Shown here piece by piece: positions 53,432 to 62,377 of a stretch of 64,000 nt of DNA. The translations under genes were made by a program, and so were the position numbers. Numbering within the stretch: position 1 is the stretch's first letter; each line of letters starts with the position of its first letter. The notes under the pieces are model-generated. The model had not been told where the DNA came from and ran no database searches. It saw only the letters and a program-made list of their open reading frames with translations. This DNA comes from CAXXOK01 sp963674895 (lineage in GTDB: Bacteria; Bacillota; Clostridia; Christensenellales; Aristaeellaceae): NCBI GenBank assembly GCA_963674895.2, contig CAXXCY010000003.1, positions 2,170,001 to 2,234,000 on the forward strand, in the 5' to 3' direction.

Positions 53432-53995
53432 ATGTCAAATCAATCCAATCCCATGAAAGTGATCACTGGTCAGGACACCCGTTGGAGCTATGCCAACGTC
53501 TGGGATCCGAAATCCATCAAAGGCAACGACCCGAAGTACTCCGTTGCCTTGATCATCCCGAAAAGCGATACCGAAACCGTGAAAAAGATCAAGAAGGCCA
53601 TTGAAGCTGCTTACCTCGAGGGCGAGTTCAAGCTGAAAGGCACGGGCAAAACCGTACCCCCACTGGCCGCGCTCAAAACCCCCCTGCGGGATGGCGACAT
53701 CTTGCGCCCGGATGATCCGGCATACGCAAACGCCTACTTTCTCAACGCGAACTCCCCTACAGCGCCGGAGATTGTGGACGCTGACTGTCAGCCGATCCTG
53801 ACGCGCTCGGAGGTATACAGCGGCGTGTACGGCCGCGCCAGCATCTCATTCTACGCGTTCAATACCAATGGCAACCGTGGTATCGCCTGTGGGCTGAATA
53901 ACCTCCAGAAGTTCCGTGATGGTGAACCGTTGGGCGGCCATGCAAGCGCTAAGGATGACTTCGCCACGGCGGACGACACCGATTTCCTGAAGTAA
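53432..53995 (+). CDS. DUF2815 protein (phage ssDNA-binding/annealing)
   Basis: A 187-residue DUF2815 protein, an OB-like fold: VITGQDTRWSYANVWDPKSI, SVALIIPKSDTETVKKIKKA, and later VYSGVYGRASISFYAFNTNG split by Asn/Gly turns. Thought to bind ssDNA. It follows DUF2800 by 15 bases and ends before the polymerase gene. Its C-terminus is acidic (FATADDTDFLK), as in many SSB proteins. Confidence 0.85.
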   Translation: MSNQSNPMKVITGQDTRWSYANVWDPKSIKGNDPKYSVALIIPKSDTETVKKIKKAIEAAYLEGEFKLKGTGKTVPPLAALKTPLRDGDILRPDDPAYANAYFLNANSPTAPEIVDADCQPILTRSEVYSGVYGRASISFYAFNTNGNRGIACGLNNLQKFRDGEPLGGHASAKDDFATADDTDFLK

Positions 53996-54051
53996 CTAAG
54001 GCCATGGGCGGTGGAGCAATCTGCCGCCCAATCTCTCTTGGAGGTGAATTC

Positions 54052-55992
54052 TTGAAAAAACTATCCATCGATATCGAATCGTATTCCTCCGCCGATCTGC
54101 GGAAGACCGGCGTTTACCGCTATGTTCAAGCCCCCGATTTTGAAATCCTGCTATTTGGTTACAGTGTGGACGACGGCGAAGTGCATGTAATCGATCTTGC
54201 TCAGGGTGAGCCTATTCCCAACGACATTCTCACTGCCTTGACGGATGAGACCGTTACGAAATGGGGGTTCAATTCAAATTTTGAAAGGATATGTCTGTCC
54301 CGCCATCTTGGCTTCCCCACCGGCGAATACCTCGACCCATCACAATGGCGCTGTTCCATGGTCTGGTCAGCGTACCTGGGCTTGCCGCTATCCCTGGCCG
54401 GCGTCGGAGCTGTGCTTAAGTTGGATAAACTGAAACTGGATGCCGGCAAAGATCTGATCAAGTATTTCTGCCAGCCCTGCAAGCCTACCAAGGTCAATGG
54501 AGGCAGATTGCGTAATCGCCCGTCTGATGCTCCGGAGAAGTGGGCGCTGTTCAAATCCTACAACCAACGCGATGTCGAAACGGAGATGGCGATCCAGGAG
54601 AGGCTTTCCCGTTTCCCGGTACCCGACTTTGTATGGGACGAATATCATCTGGATCAGGAGATCAACGACCGGGGCATCCGTCTGGACAGGACGCTGGTGA
54701 AAAGCGCCATTGCGATGGATACACGGTCGCGTGATGAATTATCTAGCGCCATGCAGAAGCTTACGGAGCTCGATAATCCTAATTCTGTCGTGCAGATGAA
54801 AAACTGGCTGGCAGACAACGGGCTGGATACAGATTCTCTGGGCAAAAAGCAAGTGGCGGAGCTGCTCAAGGACGCACCGCAACCATTAGCTGATGTACTT
54901 CAATTACGCCAGCAACTGGCGAAATCCTCTGTTAAGAAGTATCAGGCGATGGAAAATTGCGTCTGTGCGGATGGTCGTGCTCGTGGGATGTTCATGTTCT
55001 ATGGCGCCAATCGCACGGGACGGTTTTCCGGACGTTTGATTCAATTACAAAACCTAACCAGGAATTATATGAGTGATCTGAAGGAAGCACGAGGCGTGAT
55101 CCGATCCGGTGATTACGAAACTGCTCACATGCTTTATGATTCCGTGCCAGATGTCCTATCCGAGCTCATTCGGACAGCGTTTATACCTTATGAGGGAGGA
55201 AAGTTCATTGTCGCCGACTTTTCTGCCATTGAGGCACGCGTCATTGCGTGGCTGGCTGGGGAACAGTGGCGGCTGGATGTGTTCGCAAATGGCGGAGATA
55301 TCTATTGCGCATCAGCCAGTCAGATGTTCCGTGTACCAGTGGAGAAAAACGGAATAAATTGGCATCTCAGGCAGAAAGGGAAGATCGCAGAACTCGCCCT
55401 TGGTTTTCAAGGGTCTGTAGGAGCACTGAAAGCTATGGGAGCTCTGGAAATGGGACTGGCGGAGGAAGAACTCAAACCGCTTGTAGATGCCTGGCGTGCA
55501 TCCAATCCCAACATCGTAAAGCTTTGGTGGGACGTAGACAAGGCGGTGAAAACCTGTGTGATACAGCGGATCCCCACGCAAACACACGGTATCCGGTTCA
55601 CATATGAGAGCGGGTTCTTGTTCATGACTCTACCATCCGGAAGACGACTAGCTTATGTAAAGCCGAAGATCAGTGAAAATCGATTTGGAGGTGAGTCCAT
55701 CACCTATGAGGGTACAGGTAGCACAAAAAAGTGGGAACGGTTGGAGAGCTTCAGTGGAAAATTTGTAGAGAATTGTGTCCAGGCTATCAGCCGCGATATT
55801 CTCTGCTACGCCATGCAAACGCTGCGTTGCTGCAATATCGTTGCGCATGTGCATGATGAGCTCATCATCGAGGCCGATCCGCGAATGTCGCCGGAAGTCG
55901 TCTGCGAGCAAATGGGCAGGACGCCACCCTGGGCACCGGGGTTGGAACTCAGGGCTGATGGCTTTATTTGCACATTTTATCAAAAAAATTAG
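54052..55992 (+). CDS. Family A DNA polymerase (phage replicative)
   Basis: A 646-residue family A polymerase. The 3'-5' exonuclease starts at LSIDIESYSS (the DxE pair), followed by TKWGFNSNFE and SYNQRDVETEM. The polymerase motifs are A (VADFSAIEARVIAWLAGE), B (KIAELALGFQGSVGALK) and C (AHVHDELIIE). The 5'-nuclease domain is absent. The start is TTG at 54052 with GGAGGTG; the ATG frame at 54004 has a poorer site. It is the main replicative enzyme of the prophage. Confidence 0.9.
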   Translation: MKKLSIDIESYSSADLRKTGVYRYVQAPDFEILLFGYSVDDGEVHVIDLAQGEPIPNDILTALTDETVTKWGFNSNFERICLSRHLGFPTGEYLDPSQWRCSMVWSAYLGLPLSLAGVGAVLKLDKLKLDAGKDLIKYFCQPCKPTKVNGGRLRNRPSDAPEKWALFKSYNQRDVETEMAIQERLSRFPVPDFVWDEYHLDQEINDRGIRLDRTLVKSAIAMDTRSRDELSSAMQKLTELDNPNSVVQMKNWLADNGLDTDSLGKKQVAELLKDAPQPLADVLQLRQQLAKSSVKKYQAMENCVCADGRARGMFMFYGANRTGRFSGRLIQLQNLTRNYMSDLKEARGVIRSGDYETAHMLYDSVPDVLSELIRTAFIPYEGGKFIVADFSAIEARVIAWLAGEQWRLDVFANGGDIYCASASQMFRVPVEKNGINWHLRQKGKIAELALGFQGSVGALKAMGALEMGLAEEELKPLVDAWRASNPNIVKLWWDVDKAVKTCVIQRIPTQTHGIRFTYESGFLFMTLPSGRRLAYVKPKISENRFGGESITYEGTGSTKKWERLESFSGKFVENCVQAISRDILCYAMQTLRCCNIVAHVHDELIIEADPRMSPEVVCEQMGRTPPWAPGLELRADGFICTFYQKN

Positions 55993-55996
55993 CATC

Positions 55997-56040
55997 TTGG
56001 TTGCCAACCCCACTTTTTCTGTCCTGTGGATAGTGAGGGG
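55997..56040 (+). repeat. 44-bp duplicated control element, copy 2
   Basis: Differs from copy 1 at three positions near base 12-16. Here the left end is the perfect palindrome GGTTGCCAACC. The same TGTGGATAG core is kept, and GGGG-TATTTT-TCCC follows as a short hairpin, then AGGAGG and the next gene. It sits right after the polymerase gene. Confidence 0.6.
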
Positions 56041-56078
56041 TATTTTTCCCTTGAGAATAAATTCATAGGAGGTTCAGG

Positions 56079-56855
56079 ATGAACAACGGAATTCAAGTGT
56101 TCTTCTTGGAGGAGAACGAGGCAAAGGCCATTCTACAGGATGGTAAAACGGGATGTGTTGTCAAAGACGTGAGCAACTTGTTCAGCGAGACCAACCGTAA
56201 CCGGGCGACGCAGGGGCCGGCCGATGATGAAAAAGGGTATACGCTCATGAATACTCCCGGCAAAACAGAGTATTGTGCCATCATCAATGAATCTGGTCAC
56301 TGCACCCTATTCATTACAAGGCGGCCACAGAAAGCCTTTCGTGTAAGTGATGACGGTTCAGGCGTGAGAAAGGTATTCATTTGCTCCCGTTATCGCCCGG
56401 ATGACCGGCACACGGTCCAGGATGCGGTTTCGAGCGCGCTGTTCGCCTGCGGTCAGGCTATCCATAGCGGCTGTATACCCATCGCGCCGCACGTTTATAT
56501 CCCGCGGTGTCTTAGCTACAACAGGCCGGAAGAGCGCGCCATCGGGATGGTCATCGGACGCGAGCTTATGAAAATGTGTGACGAAGTATGGCAGTGGGGC
56601 AAGACCGTGACCGAGGGCATGGCGGAGGATTTAGCTTACGCCAGAGAGCTCGGCAAACCGATTCACATTTTCAACACCATCGGCATCCCCTATACCGAGT
56701 GGAACACGGTGAAGTTCGCTAATTTGCTTTCAGCGGAAGAGCTGGCCGATCTCGACTGGGCGGAGCGTACCAACGATATGGCTTCCTACAACGCCAAGTG
56801 GGGCAATGGAAAAAGCGGACTTCTGCGGGGGGTGGACCGGCATGAGCATCAGTAG
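56079..56855 (+). CDS. DUF7768/deoxyribosyltransferase-like phage protein (paralog 1)
   Basis: A 258-residue protein in two parts. The first 90 residues (EENEAKAILQDGKTGCVVKD) are of unknown type. The second has KVFICSRYRPDD, PIAPHVYIPRC, MKMCDEVWQWGKTVTEGMAE and KPIHIFNTIGIPY, the layout of DUF4406/DUF7768 proteins related to nucleoside 2-deoxyribosyltransferases. A similar domain follows in the next gene. AGGAGG precedes the ATG. It may act on nucleotides or be a structural relative without activity. Confidence 0.65.
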   Translation: MNNGIQVFFLEENEAKAILQDGKTGCVVKDVSNLFSETNRNRATQGPADDEKGYTLMNTPGKTEYCAIINESGHCTLFITRRPQKAFRVSDDGSGVRKVFICSRYRPDDRHTVQDAVSSALFACGQAIHSGCIPIAPHVYIPRCLSYNRPEERAIGMVIGRELMKMCDEVWQWGKTVTEGMAEDLAYARELGKPIHIFNTIGIPYTEWNTVKFANLLSAEELADLDWAERTNDMASYNAKWGNGKSGLLRGVDRHEHQ

Positions 56856-57291
56856 ATATAACCAGGAAGGCTACCACGACCCCACTGCTCACGAAGCGCT
56901 GACGAATATCGAACGGGCGGAGCGTGAGGCCAACCTCAACGCTTTAGCACAGACTGTGCCTGGCTACAGGACTGTTGTGTTCATCTGCTCACCGTATGCA
57001 GGGGACGTCCAGGAGAATGTCAGTAAAATGCATCGTTTCTGCAAGTTTGCCGTTGAGCAGAATTGCATCCCTTTGGCTCCACACCTGCTGTTCCCCCAGT
57101 TCCTGGACGACCACGACCCGGAAGAGCGGGCACTAGGGCTGCTCATGGGCTGTGTGCTCTTGACCAAGTGTGCGGAACTGTGGGTGTTCGGGGAGCATGT
57201 CACCGACGGCATGGCCTTGGAGATCGAAAAGGCGGAGCGCCGCCTGATCCCCATACGGTATTTCACAGATGAATTTGAGGAGGTTATCTGA
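56842..57291 (+). CDS. DUF7768-like phage protein (paralog 2)
   Basis: A 149-residue protein with the same domain as the gene before it: VVFICSPYAGDVQEN, IPLAPHLLFPQFLDDHDPE, LTKCAELWVFGEHVTDGMAL and RLIPIRYFTDEFEE. It lacks the N-terminal extension. The ATG at 56842 overlaps the previous gene by 14 bases; GGGGTGG lies before it. A tandem duplication inside the prophage is the simplest explanation. Confidence 0.65.
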   Translation: MSISRYNQEGYHDPTAHEALTNIERAEREANLNALAQTVPGYRTVVFICSPYAGDVQENVSKMHRFCKFAVEQNCIPLAPHLLFPQFLDDHDPEERALGLLMGCVLLTKCAELWVFGEHVTDGMALEIEKAERRLIPIRYFTDEFEEVI

Positions 57292-57650
57292 TGTATTTCA
57301 CAGATAAAGATGGACACACGTATCCGGCACCCAAACATATCCGCGAGGTCGACGGCCACAAAATCGTTACCTGGGAACGTGACGTCACCAGCGCCAATAT
57401 TTTGACAGTCGAAGCCGGCACCAACGGCTATCAAGGCGGTGATTCCGGCCACGGCGGTCGTACCTTTGTGCGCATCGAGGACGCCGCATGTACTGACATT
57501 CGCTGCAGCGTGGAACAGGATTACTACGGACACATGAATTCGCTCGAGATCACCCTAGGCGGCGATACCGAACTGGAGACCTTCATCGACGCGCTCAAAT
57601 GGATCATCTCCATCCTGGAAGTGCAGACAGAAAGCGGGGTGATATCCTGA
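57291..57650 (+). CDS. Prophage protein of unknown function
   Basis: A 119-residue protein that I do not recognise, beginning MYFTDKDGHTYPAPKHIREV. It looks beta-rich, with a Gly/Asp stretch in the middle and a helical end (ELETFIDALKWIISILEV). Both ends overlap neighbours by one base (TGATG), so translation is tightly coupled within the operon. Confidence 0.6.
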   Translation: MYFTDKDGHTYPAPKHIREVDGHKIVTWERDVTSANILTVEAGTNGYQGGDSGHGGRTFVRIEDAACTDIRCSVEQDYYGHMNSLEITLGGDTELETFIDALKWIISILEVQTESGVIS

Positions 57651-59968
57651 TGAACGCCATCAAGCTTTACTCTGCTGACATCAGAGGCGTGGAAAGCAAC
57701 TGCAATTACCCACATGAACACATCATCACGGATGTCGAATCTCTTCGAAACGCCGTCCAGCATGATTACGTCTGCGTGTCCTACGAAAACTATTATCGAT
57801 CAAATGCCAACTTCTGCAGTTCCAACTGTCTGGGGCAGGATTGCGACAACGATCATTCGGACAATCGGGAGGATTGGATCACCCCCAAGGATGTCCGGGA
57901 GATATTCCGTGATGTTCCACATCTCATTCATTATAGCAGAAACCACATGAAACCAAAACATGGTAAGTCCGCACGCCCGCGGTTCCACGTTTTCTTCCTG
58001 ATCGATGAGATGACCGATCCCGCTGAGTACAGCGATTTGAAAAAACGCGTGCAGAGAATATTCCCCTATTTCGACAAAAAAGCGCTGGATGCCGCCCGGT
58101 TCTTCTTTGGCACAAAAAACCCGGAGGTGGAGTTCTATCCCGGCACGATCGCACTGAACGAGTGCCTGGACATGTATTACCCCGAGGATGACGATCTTGA
58201 GGAAGGCTGGAATGACGAGAATTCGTTCCACGGCGTCATCCCCGAGGGCAGCCGTAACGCGACAATGTCTCACTTCGCCGGGCGTGTGCTTAAACGGTAT
58301 GGGGATACCGATGAAGCCTATAAGGCTTTCCTGCAACGGGCCGCACAGTGCGATCCGCCGCTGGATGACTCCGAGCTTCAAACGATCTGGCACAGCGCAC
58401 AGGGATTCTACAAACGGATCATGATAGATGACAGTTACATACCGCCAGAACAATGGAATGCTGCTCCTACCAGCAAGTATACCTACGATCCGGATGACCG
58501 CACCGATGTCGGGCAAGCGCGCCTGCTCGGGAAATTCTTTGGCCAGGAATTGCGGTATTCCCCGGCAACTGACTATATCCGGTACGACGGTACATGCTGG
58601 CAGGAAACCAAGCCGGGTGCTCAGGCTGTTGCACACGCCTTGACCGATCGGCAGCTGAAAGAGGCAAAGAACGCTGTTTTCAATGCGCAAAAACAAATGA
58701 ACACGACCGGTGCCCAGGATCTCATTGATGAAAACGGTGACAAAAAAGCCGAAGAGAAGATGAACGAGGAGCAGCTCGAAGCTTACATCGCTCTCACTCG
58801 CGCAAACGGCTATCGGAGCTTCGCTCTCAAACGCCGAGAATCTCGGAACATCACGGCAACACTCAAAGAGGCTCGCCCTGTTCTGGAGATTGATCCCAGT
58901 ACGCTCGACAGGGATTGGTTCCTGTTATGTACGCCCGACGCCACCTATGACTTGCGCAAAGGAATCAACGGCGCACAAAATCACAATCCCGATGATTTCA
59001 TCACAAAAATGACAGCTTGCTCCCCCAGTATAAAGGGCAGCGAGATCTGGCATGATGCTCTGAACACCTTCTTCTGTGGCGACCAGGCATTGATCCAATA
59101 TGTACAGCGCGTCGCCGGACTCGTATGCGTGGGACAGGTTTTCCAGGAAGCCATGATTATCTCATACGGCGATGGGCGTAATGGCAAATCCACCTTCTGG
59201 AACGCGCTCTCCCGCGTTATGGGCAGCTATAGCGGCAACATCTCGGCAGATTCTCTGACCATGAACTGCAAGCGGAACGTGAAGCCGGAAATGGCGGAAA
59301 CCAAAGGAAAACGCCTGCTGATCGCCTCTGAGCTTGAGGAGGGCACGAGGCTCAATACGTCCACCGTAAAACAACTGTGTTCCACCGATGCCATCTTCGC
59401 CGAGAAAAAGTATAAAGCCCCATTCAGTTTCACCCCCAGCCATACGCTGGTGCTGTACACCAACCATCTGCCTAAGGTCGGGGCGAAAGATACCGGTATC
59501 TGGCGCCGCCTCATCGTGATCCCTTTCAAGGCAAAAATCGAGGGTCAGAGCGACATCAAGAACTACACCGACTACCTGTATGACAACGCCAGAGAAGCCA
59601 TCCTGCAATGGATGCTTGAAGGCGCGCAGCAGGCTATCGCACTGGAGTTTAAAATCCCTCTCCCTGCATGTGTGACGGATGCCATCGAGGCCTACAAAGC
59701 CGAGAACGACTGGCTCGGTCATTTCTTTGATGAGTGCTGCGAGATTGGCGATGATCTGCAAGCCAAATCGGGTGAATTGTATTCCGCTTACCGCACCTAT
59801 TGTGCCACAAATGGTGAGTACATCCGCAGCACGACAGATTTCTATGCCGCTTTGGACACTGAGGGGTACGTTCGTCAGAAGCTGCGCAGTGGCATGATCG
59901 TCAAAGGGCTCCAACTCAGCCCCATCAGTAACGATGCGCGAGACGAGTTTCACGACTTTCTCCAGTAA
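57650..59968 (+). CDS. Phage primase-helicase (AEP primase plus D5/P4-type SF3 helicase)
   Basis: A 772-residue replication protein. The N-terminal third looks like an AEP-type primase, with CLGQDCDNDHSDNR (acidic motif) and SARPRFHVFFLIDE (His motif). Next is a PriCT-like helical part (YKAFLQRAAQCDPPLDDSEL). The SF3 helicase has Walker A YGDGRNGKSTFWNAL, then LLIASELEEGTRLN, and LYTNHLPKVGAKDTGIWRRL. The last 90 residues (DWLGHFFDECCEIGDD..., STTDFY) reappear in the next gene but one. It primes and unwinds DNA for the polymerase. Confidence 0.88.
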   Translation: MNAIKLYSADIRGVESNCNYPHEHIITDVESLRNAVQHDYVCVSYENYYRSNANFCSSNCLGQDCDNDHSDNREDWITPKDVREIFRDVPHLIHYSRNHMKPKHGKSARPRFHVFFLIDEMTDPAEYSDLKKRVQRIFPYFDKKALDAARFFFGTKNPEVEFYPGTIALNECLDMYYPEDDDLEEGWNDENSFHGVIPEGSRNATMSHFAGRVLKRYGDTDEAYKAFLQRAAQCDPPLDDSELQTIWHSAQGFYKRIMIDDSYIPPEQWNAAPTSKYTYDPDDRTDVGQARLLGKFFGQELRYSPATDYIRYDGTCWQETKPGAQAVAHALTDRQLKEAKNAVFNAQKQMNTTGAQDLIDENGDKKAEEKMNEEQLEAYIALTRANGYRSFALKRRESRNITATLKEARPVLEIDPSTLDRDWFLLCTPDATYDLRKGINGAQNHNPDDFITKMTACSPSIKGSEIWHDALNTFFCGDQALIQYVQRVAGLVCVGQVFQEAMIISYGDGRNGKSTFWNALSRVMGSYSGNISADSLTMNCKRNVKPEMAETKGKRLLIASELEEGTRLNTSTVKQLCSTDAIFAEKKYKAPFSFTPSHTLVLYTNHLPKVGAKDTGIWRRLIVIPFKAKIEGQSDIKNYTDYLYDNAREAILQWMLEGAQQAIALEFKIPLPACVTDAIEAYKAENDWLGHFFDECCEIGDDLQAKSGELYSAYRTYCATNGEYIRSTTDFYAALDTEGYVRQKLRSGMIVKGLQLSPISNDARDEFHDFLQ

Positions 59969-59988
59969 AAACACATATTAATAGGAAA

Positions 59989-60093
59989 GGAGCAGCTCTC
60001 AATGGTCTATACCAAAGTTTTGCCATGGATCAAAAAAACAGCCAAAAATAGCTATATAGCAAAAGTTACGGGGAGACCATTGAGAGCTGCTCC
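59989..60093. repeat. Perfect 20-bp inverted repeat flanking a leader ORF
   Basis: GGAGCAGCTCTCAATGGTCT (59989-60008) is matched inverted by AGACCATTGAGAGCTGCTCC (60074-60093), 65 bases apart. The left arm contains the ribosome site and ATG of the leader ORF. When transcribed, this would fold into a long stem that hides them. Confidence 0.75.
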
Positions 60094-60112
60094 GGAAAGG
60101 AAAATGCAATGA
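60002..60112 (+). CDS. 36-residue leader ORF under the inverted repeat
   Basis: MVYTKVLPWIKKTAKNSYIA continues to an end near RKMQ and a stop overlapping the next ATG as ATGA. AGGAAAGGAG lies before its start. Basic, without known domains. Its translation would melt the stem and so could open the downstream start, a form of coupled control. Whether a peptide is made is unknown. Confidence 0.4.
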   Translation: MVYTKVLPWIKKTAKNSYIAKVTGRPLRAAPERKMQ

Positions 60113-60534
60113 CATTTGTTCAATGGATGCTGATGACCTATACGGATGATACTACGATCTGCGGAGATCTGGCCAAATACCTGAATGAAAATTGTATTGG
60201 TATTACAACAAATGCCTACGAGGAAATTGTTCCGCTTCTTGACGGTCTCAATGCGCCGTGGGGTGCGAGAAGGGTTTTCGACAATTGCTGGCACCGATAC
60301 CATGAAGACCAGTTTTGGTTTGACGCCTTTCTTGAGGATTGCTGCCATCTTGGACGGAGCTTTACTGAGCAATCCGGCGTCCTATATGACGCCTACCGAG
60401 ACTACAGTCATCAACCAGGGAAATATACCCACTCCACCACTGATTTTTACGGAAAGCTTAAGGCCAGGGACTTTCATCGGTATCGAACCTGCACGGGCAG
60501 TTTTGTCCGGGGATTGAGGCTGAAAGATGCGTGA
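60109..60534 (+). CDS. YozE-like domain fused to a primase-type C-terminal domain
   Basis: A 141-residue protein. The first 45 residues (TFVQWMLMTYTDDTTICGD, LAKYLNEN, YEEIVPLL) look like a YozE_SAM_like domain. The rest (WFDAFLEDCCHLGRSFTEQS, YRDYSHQPGKYTHSTTDFYG, FVRGLRLKD) closely parallels the last domain of the primase at 57650-59968 (FFDECCEIGDD, STTDFYAAL, IVKGLQLS). So it is a stand-alone copy of that tail, joined to a new N-terminus. It may bind DNA or compete for primase partners. Confidence 0.6.
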   Translation: MTFVQWMLMTYTDDTTICGDLAKYLNENCIGITTNAYEEIVPLLDGLNAPWGARRVFDNCWHRYHEDQFWFDAFLEDCCHLGRSFTEQSGVLYDAYRDYSHQPGKYTHSTTDFYGKLKARDFHRYRTCTGSFVRGLRLKDA

Positions 60535-60808
60535 GAAGACAATCGAGCAGAAATTGAAGACATCCGTGGTCGGTATGGGAGGTATTGCACCCAAGTTTAT
60601 CAGCCCGGGGATGGATGGGGTTCCAGACCGCCTCATCCTCCTCCCTGGCGGGCATATGGCCTTTGCGGAGATAAAAGCTCCAGGGAGGCGACTGCGACCG
60701 CTGCAGGTAAAGCGGAAACGGCAATTGGAATCATTAGGGTTTCGGGTATACGTGATCGACAGCCCAGATCAGATCGGAGGTGTGCTGGATGCAATACAAG
60801 CCCCATGA
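60527..60808 (+). CDS. VRR-NUC family nuclease
   Basis: A 93-residue protein that is a complete VRR-NUC domain: GMDGVPDRLILLPGGHMAFA and EIKAPGRRLRPLQ show the PD-(D/E)XK core (Asp, then E-x-K), then QVKRKRQLESLGF. Common in phages beside the SNF2 helicase. It overlaps the preceding gene by 8 bases and the helicase ATG lies within its end. It probably processes branched DNA. Confidence 0.85.
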   Translation: MREKTIEQKLKTSVVGMGGIAPKFISPGMDGVPDRLILLPGGHMAFAEIKAPGRRLRPLQVKRKRQLESLGFRVYVIDSPDQIGGVLDAIQAP

Positions 60809-62141
60809 GTACCAGACCTATGCAACCGACTTCATCTTGGCGCACCCCGTCGCTGCCATCCTGTTATCCATGGGATTGGGCAAGAGCGTCATCACGCTGA
60901 CGGCATTATTCGACCTGTGCCTGGACAGTTTTGATATCGGGAAAACGTTGATTATTGCACCTTTGCGAGTCGCCAGGTCGACGTGGCCCGAAGAGATCCG
61001 GAAATGGGACCACCTTCGGGGGCTGACCTTTAGCGTTGCAGTTGGGATAGAACCGGAGCGGAAAGCTGCACTGCAGCAACCCGTCAGCCTCCACATCATC
61101 AACCGGGAAAACGTGCAATGGCTAGTAGAACAGAGCGGGCTGCCATTTGACTACGACATGATCGTCGTCGATGAACTGTCATCCTTCAAATCCTACCAGG
61201 CAAAACGCTTCCGGAGTCTCATGAAGGTCCGTCCAACCATAAAGCGCATCGTTGGGCTGACCGGTACACCCTCCGCCAACGGCCTGATGGATCTCTGGGC
61301 AGAATTCCGGTTGCTGGACCTGGGCAAGCGCCTGGGGCGGTTCATCACCCATTACCGGGATGAGTTCTTCCTGCCGGACAAACGCAACGGACAGCAGATC
61401 TTCACCTACAAACCCAAACCCGGAGCGGAGGACGAGATTTACCGGCGGATCGCTGATATCACCATCTCCATGAAAAGCACCGACTACCTGCGCATGCCGG
61501 AATGCGTCATGAACGAAGTGACCGTCGTGCTATCACCCGACGAACAGGAGGCCTATTCCCGGATGAAACAGGATTTGGTTGTGCAACTGCGGGACGGGGA
61601 GATTGACGCCGTCAACGCCGCGGCCCTGTCCGGCAAGCTCTGCCAGATGGCCAATGGCGCTGTGTACGGGGAAGATCATCAGGCGGTTGCGTTTCACGAT
61701 CGAAAGCTGGACGCGCTGGAGGATCTTCTCGAAGCAGCAAACGGCAATCCCGTGCTCATCGCTTATTGGTTCCGGCATGACCTGGAGAGGATCGGGAAGC
61801 GGTTTGCCGTGCGGGAGATCCAAACCAGTCAGGATATCGCCGACTGGAATGCCGGGGGGATCCCCGTCGCAGTAATCCATCCGGCTTCCGCCGGGCATGG
61901 CCTGAATCTCCAGGCAGGTGGTTCCACACTCATCTGGTTCGGGCTGACCTGGTCGCTGGAGCTCTACCAGCAGACCAACGCCCGGCTCTGGCGGCAAGGG
62001 CAGCAGAACACCGTGGTCATCCACCATATCATCACGAAAGGAACGATCGACGAGCAGATCATAAAAGCCCTGCAGCGGAAGGGCAAAACCCAGGCCGCTT
62101 TGATCGACGCGGTAAAGGCCAATCTGGAGGTGTTAGGGTGA
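60789..62141 (+). CDS. Phage SNF2-type DEAD/DEAH helicase
   Basis: A 450-residue superfamily II translocase: Q-like QTYATDFIL, Walker A LLSMGLGKSVITLTAL, Walker B VVDELSSFK (DE-L in place of DEAH), LTGTPSANGLMDLW, and motif VI TNARLWRQGQ. Length is close to the phage minimal form without extra domains. It works with the VRR-NUC nuclease in replication or recombination. The start at 60789 follows a GTG at 60780, and the ATG is preferred. Confidence 0.88.
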   Translation: MQYKPHEYQTYATDFILAHPVAAILLSMGLGKSVITLTALFDLCLDSFDIGKTLIIAPLRVARSTWPEEIRKWDHLRGLTFSVAVGIEPERKAALQQPVSLHIINRENVQWLVEQSGLPFDYDMIVVDELSSFKSYQAKRFRSLMKVRPTIKRIVGLTGTPSANGLMDLWAEFRLLDLGKRLGRFITHYRDEFFLPDKRNGQQIFTYKPKPGAEDEIYRRIADITISMKSTDYLRMPECVMNEVTVVLSPDEQEAYSRMKQDLVVQLRDGEIDAVNAAALSGKLCQMANGAVYGEDHQAVAFHDRKLDALEDLLEAANGNPVLIAYWFRHDLERIGKRFAVREIQTSQDIADWNAGGIPVAVIHPASAGHGLNLQAGGSTLIWFGLTWSLELYQQTNARLWRQGQQNTVVIHHIITKGTIDEQIIKALQRKGKTQAALIDAVKANLEVLG

Positions 62142-62377
62142 GCGAATCGACCATACACAACTGGCAGGAGTTGGCGAATGCCATCATCCTGCGAGCTGTG
62201 GAGGATTATCGGCATGCACATGACCGGAATCGTTTGCGTCCACATCAGGCTGAAACCCTGCGGGAGATCTGCAGCATCGAGCAATTCTTCTGTTCTGAAT
62301 GGTTCGAAGTGCTGTGCAACCTGGATGGCAAAAGACTCCTGAGCGATTTAAAAAAAGAACTGGAGGGAACCCTATGA
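62138..62377 (+). CDS. Small prophage protein of unknown function
   Basis: A 79-residue protein beginning with GTG, overlapping the helicase stop by four bases (GTGA). Helical and charged: NAIILRAVEDYRHAHDRNRL, then CSIEQFFCSEWFEVL. It resembles the small proteins between phage helicase and DUF1492 genes. Function not known. Confidence 0.6.
   Translation: MSESTIHNWQELANAIILRAVEDYRHAHDRNRLRPHQAETLREICSIEQFFCSEWFEVLCNLDGKRLLSDLKKELEGTL

Noticed and set aside
57800..58696. 298-codon minus-strand frame opposite the primase
   Set aside because: Shadow frame; the plus strand carries primase and helicase motifs.
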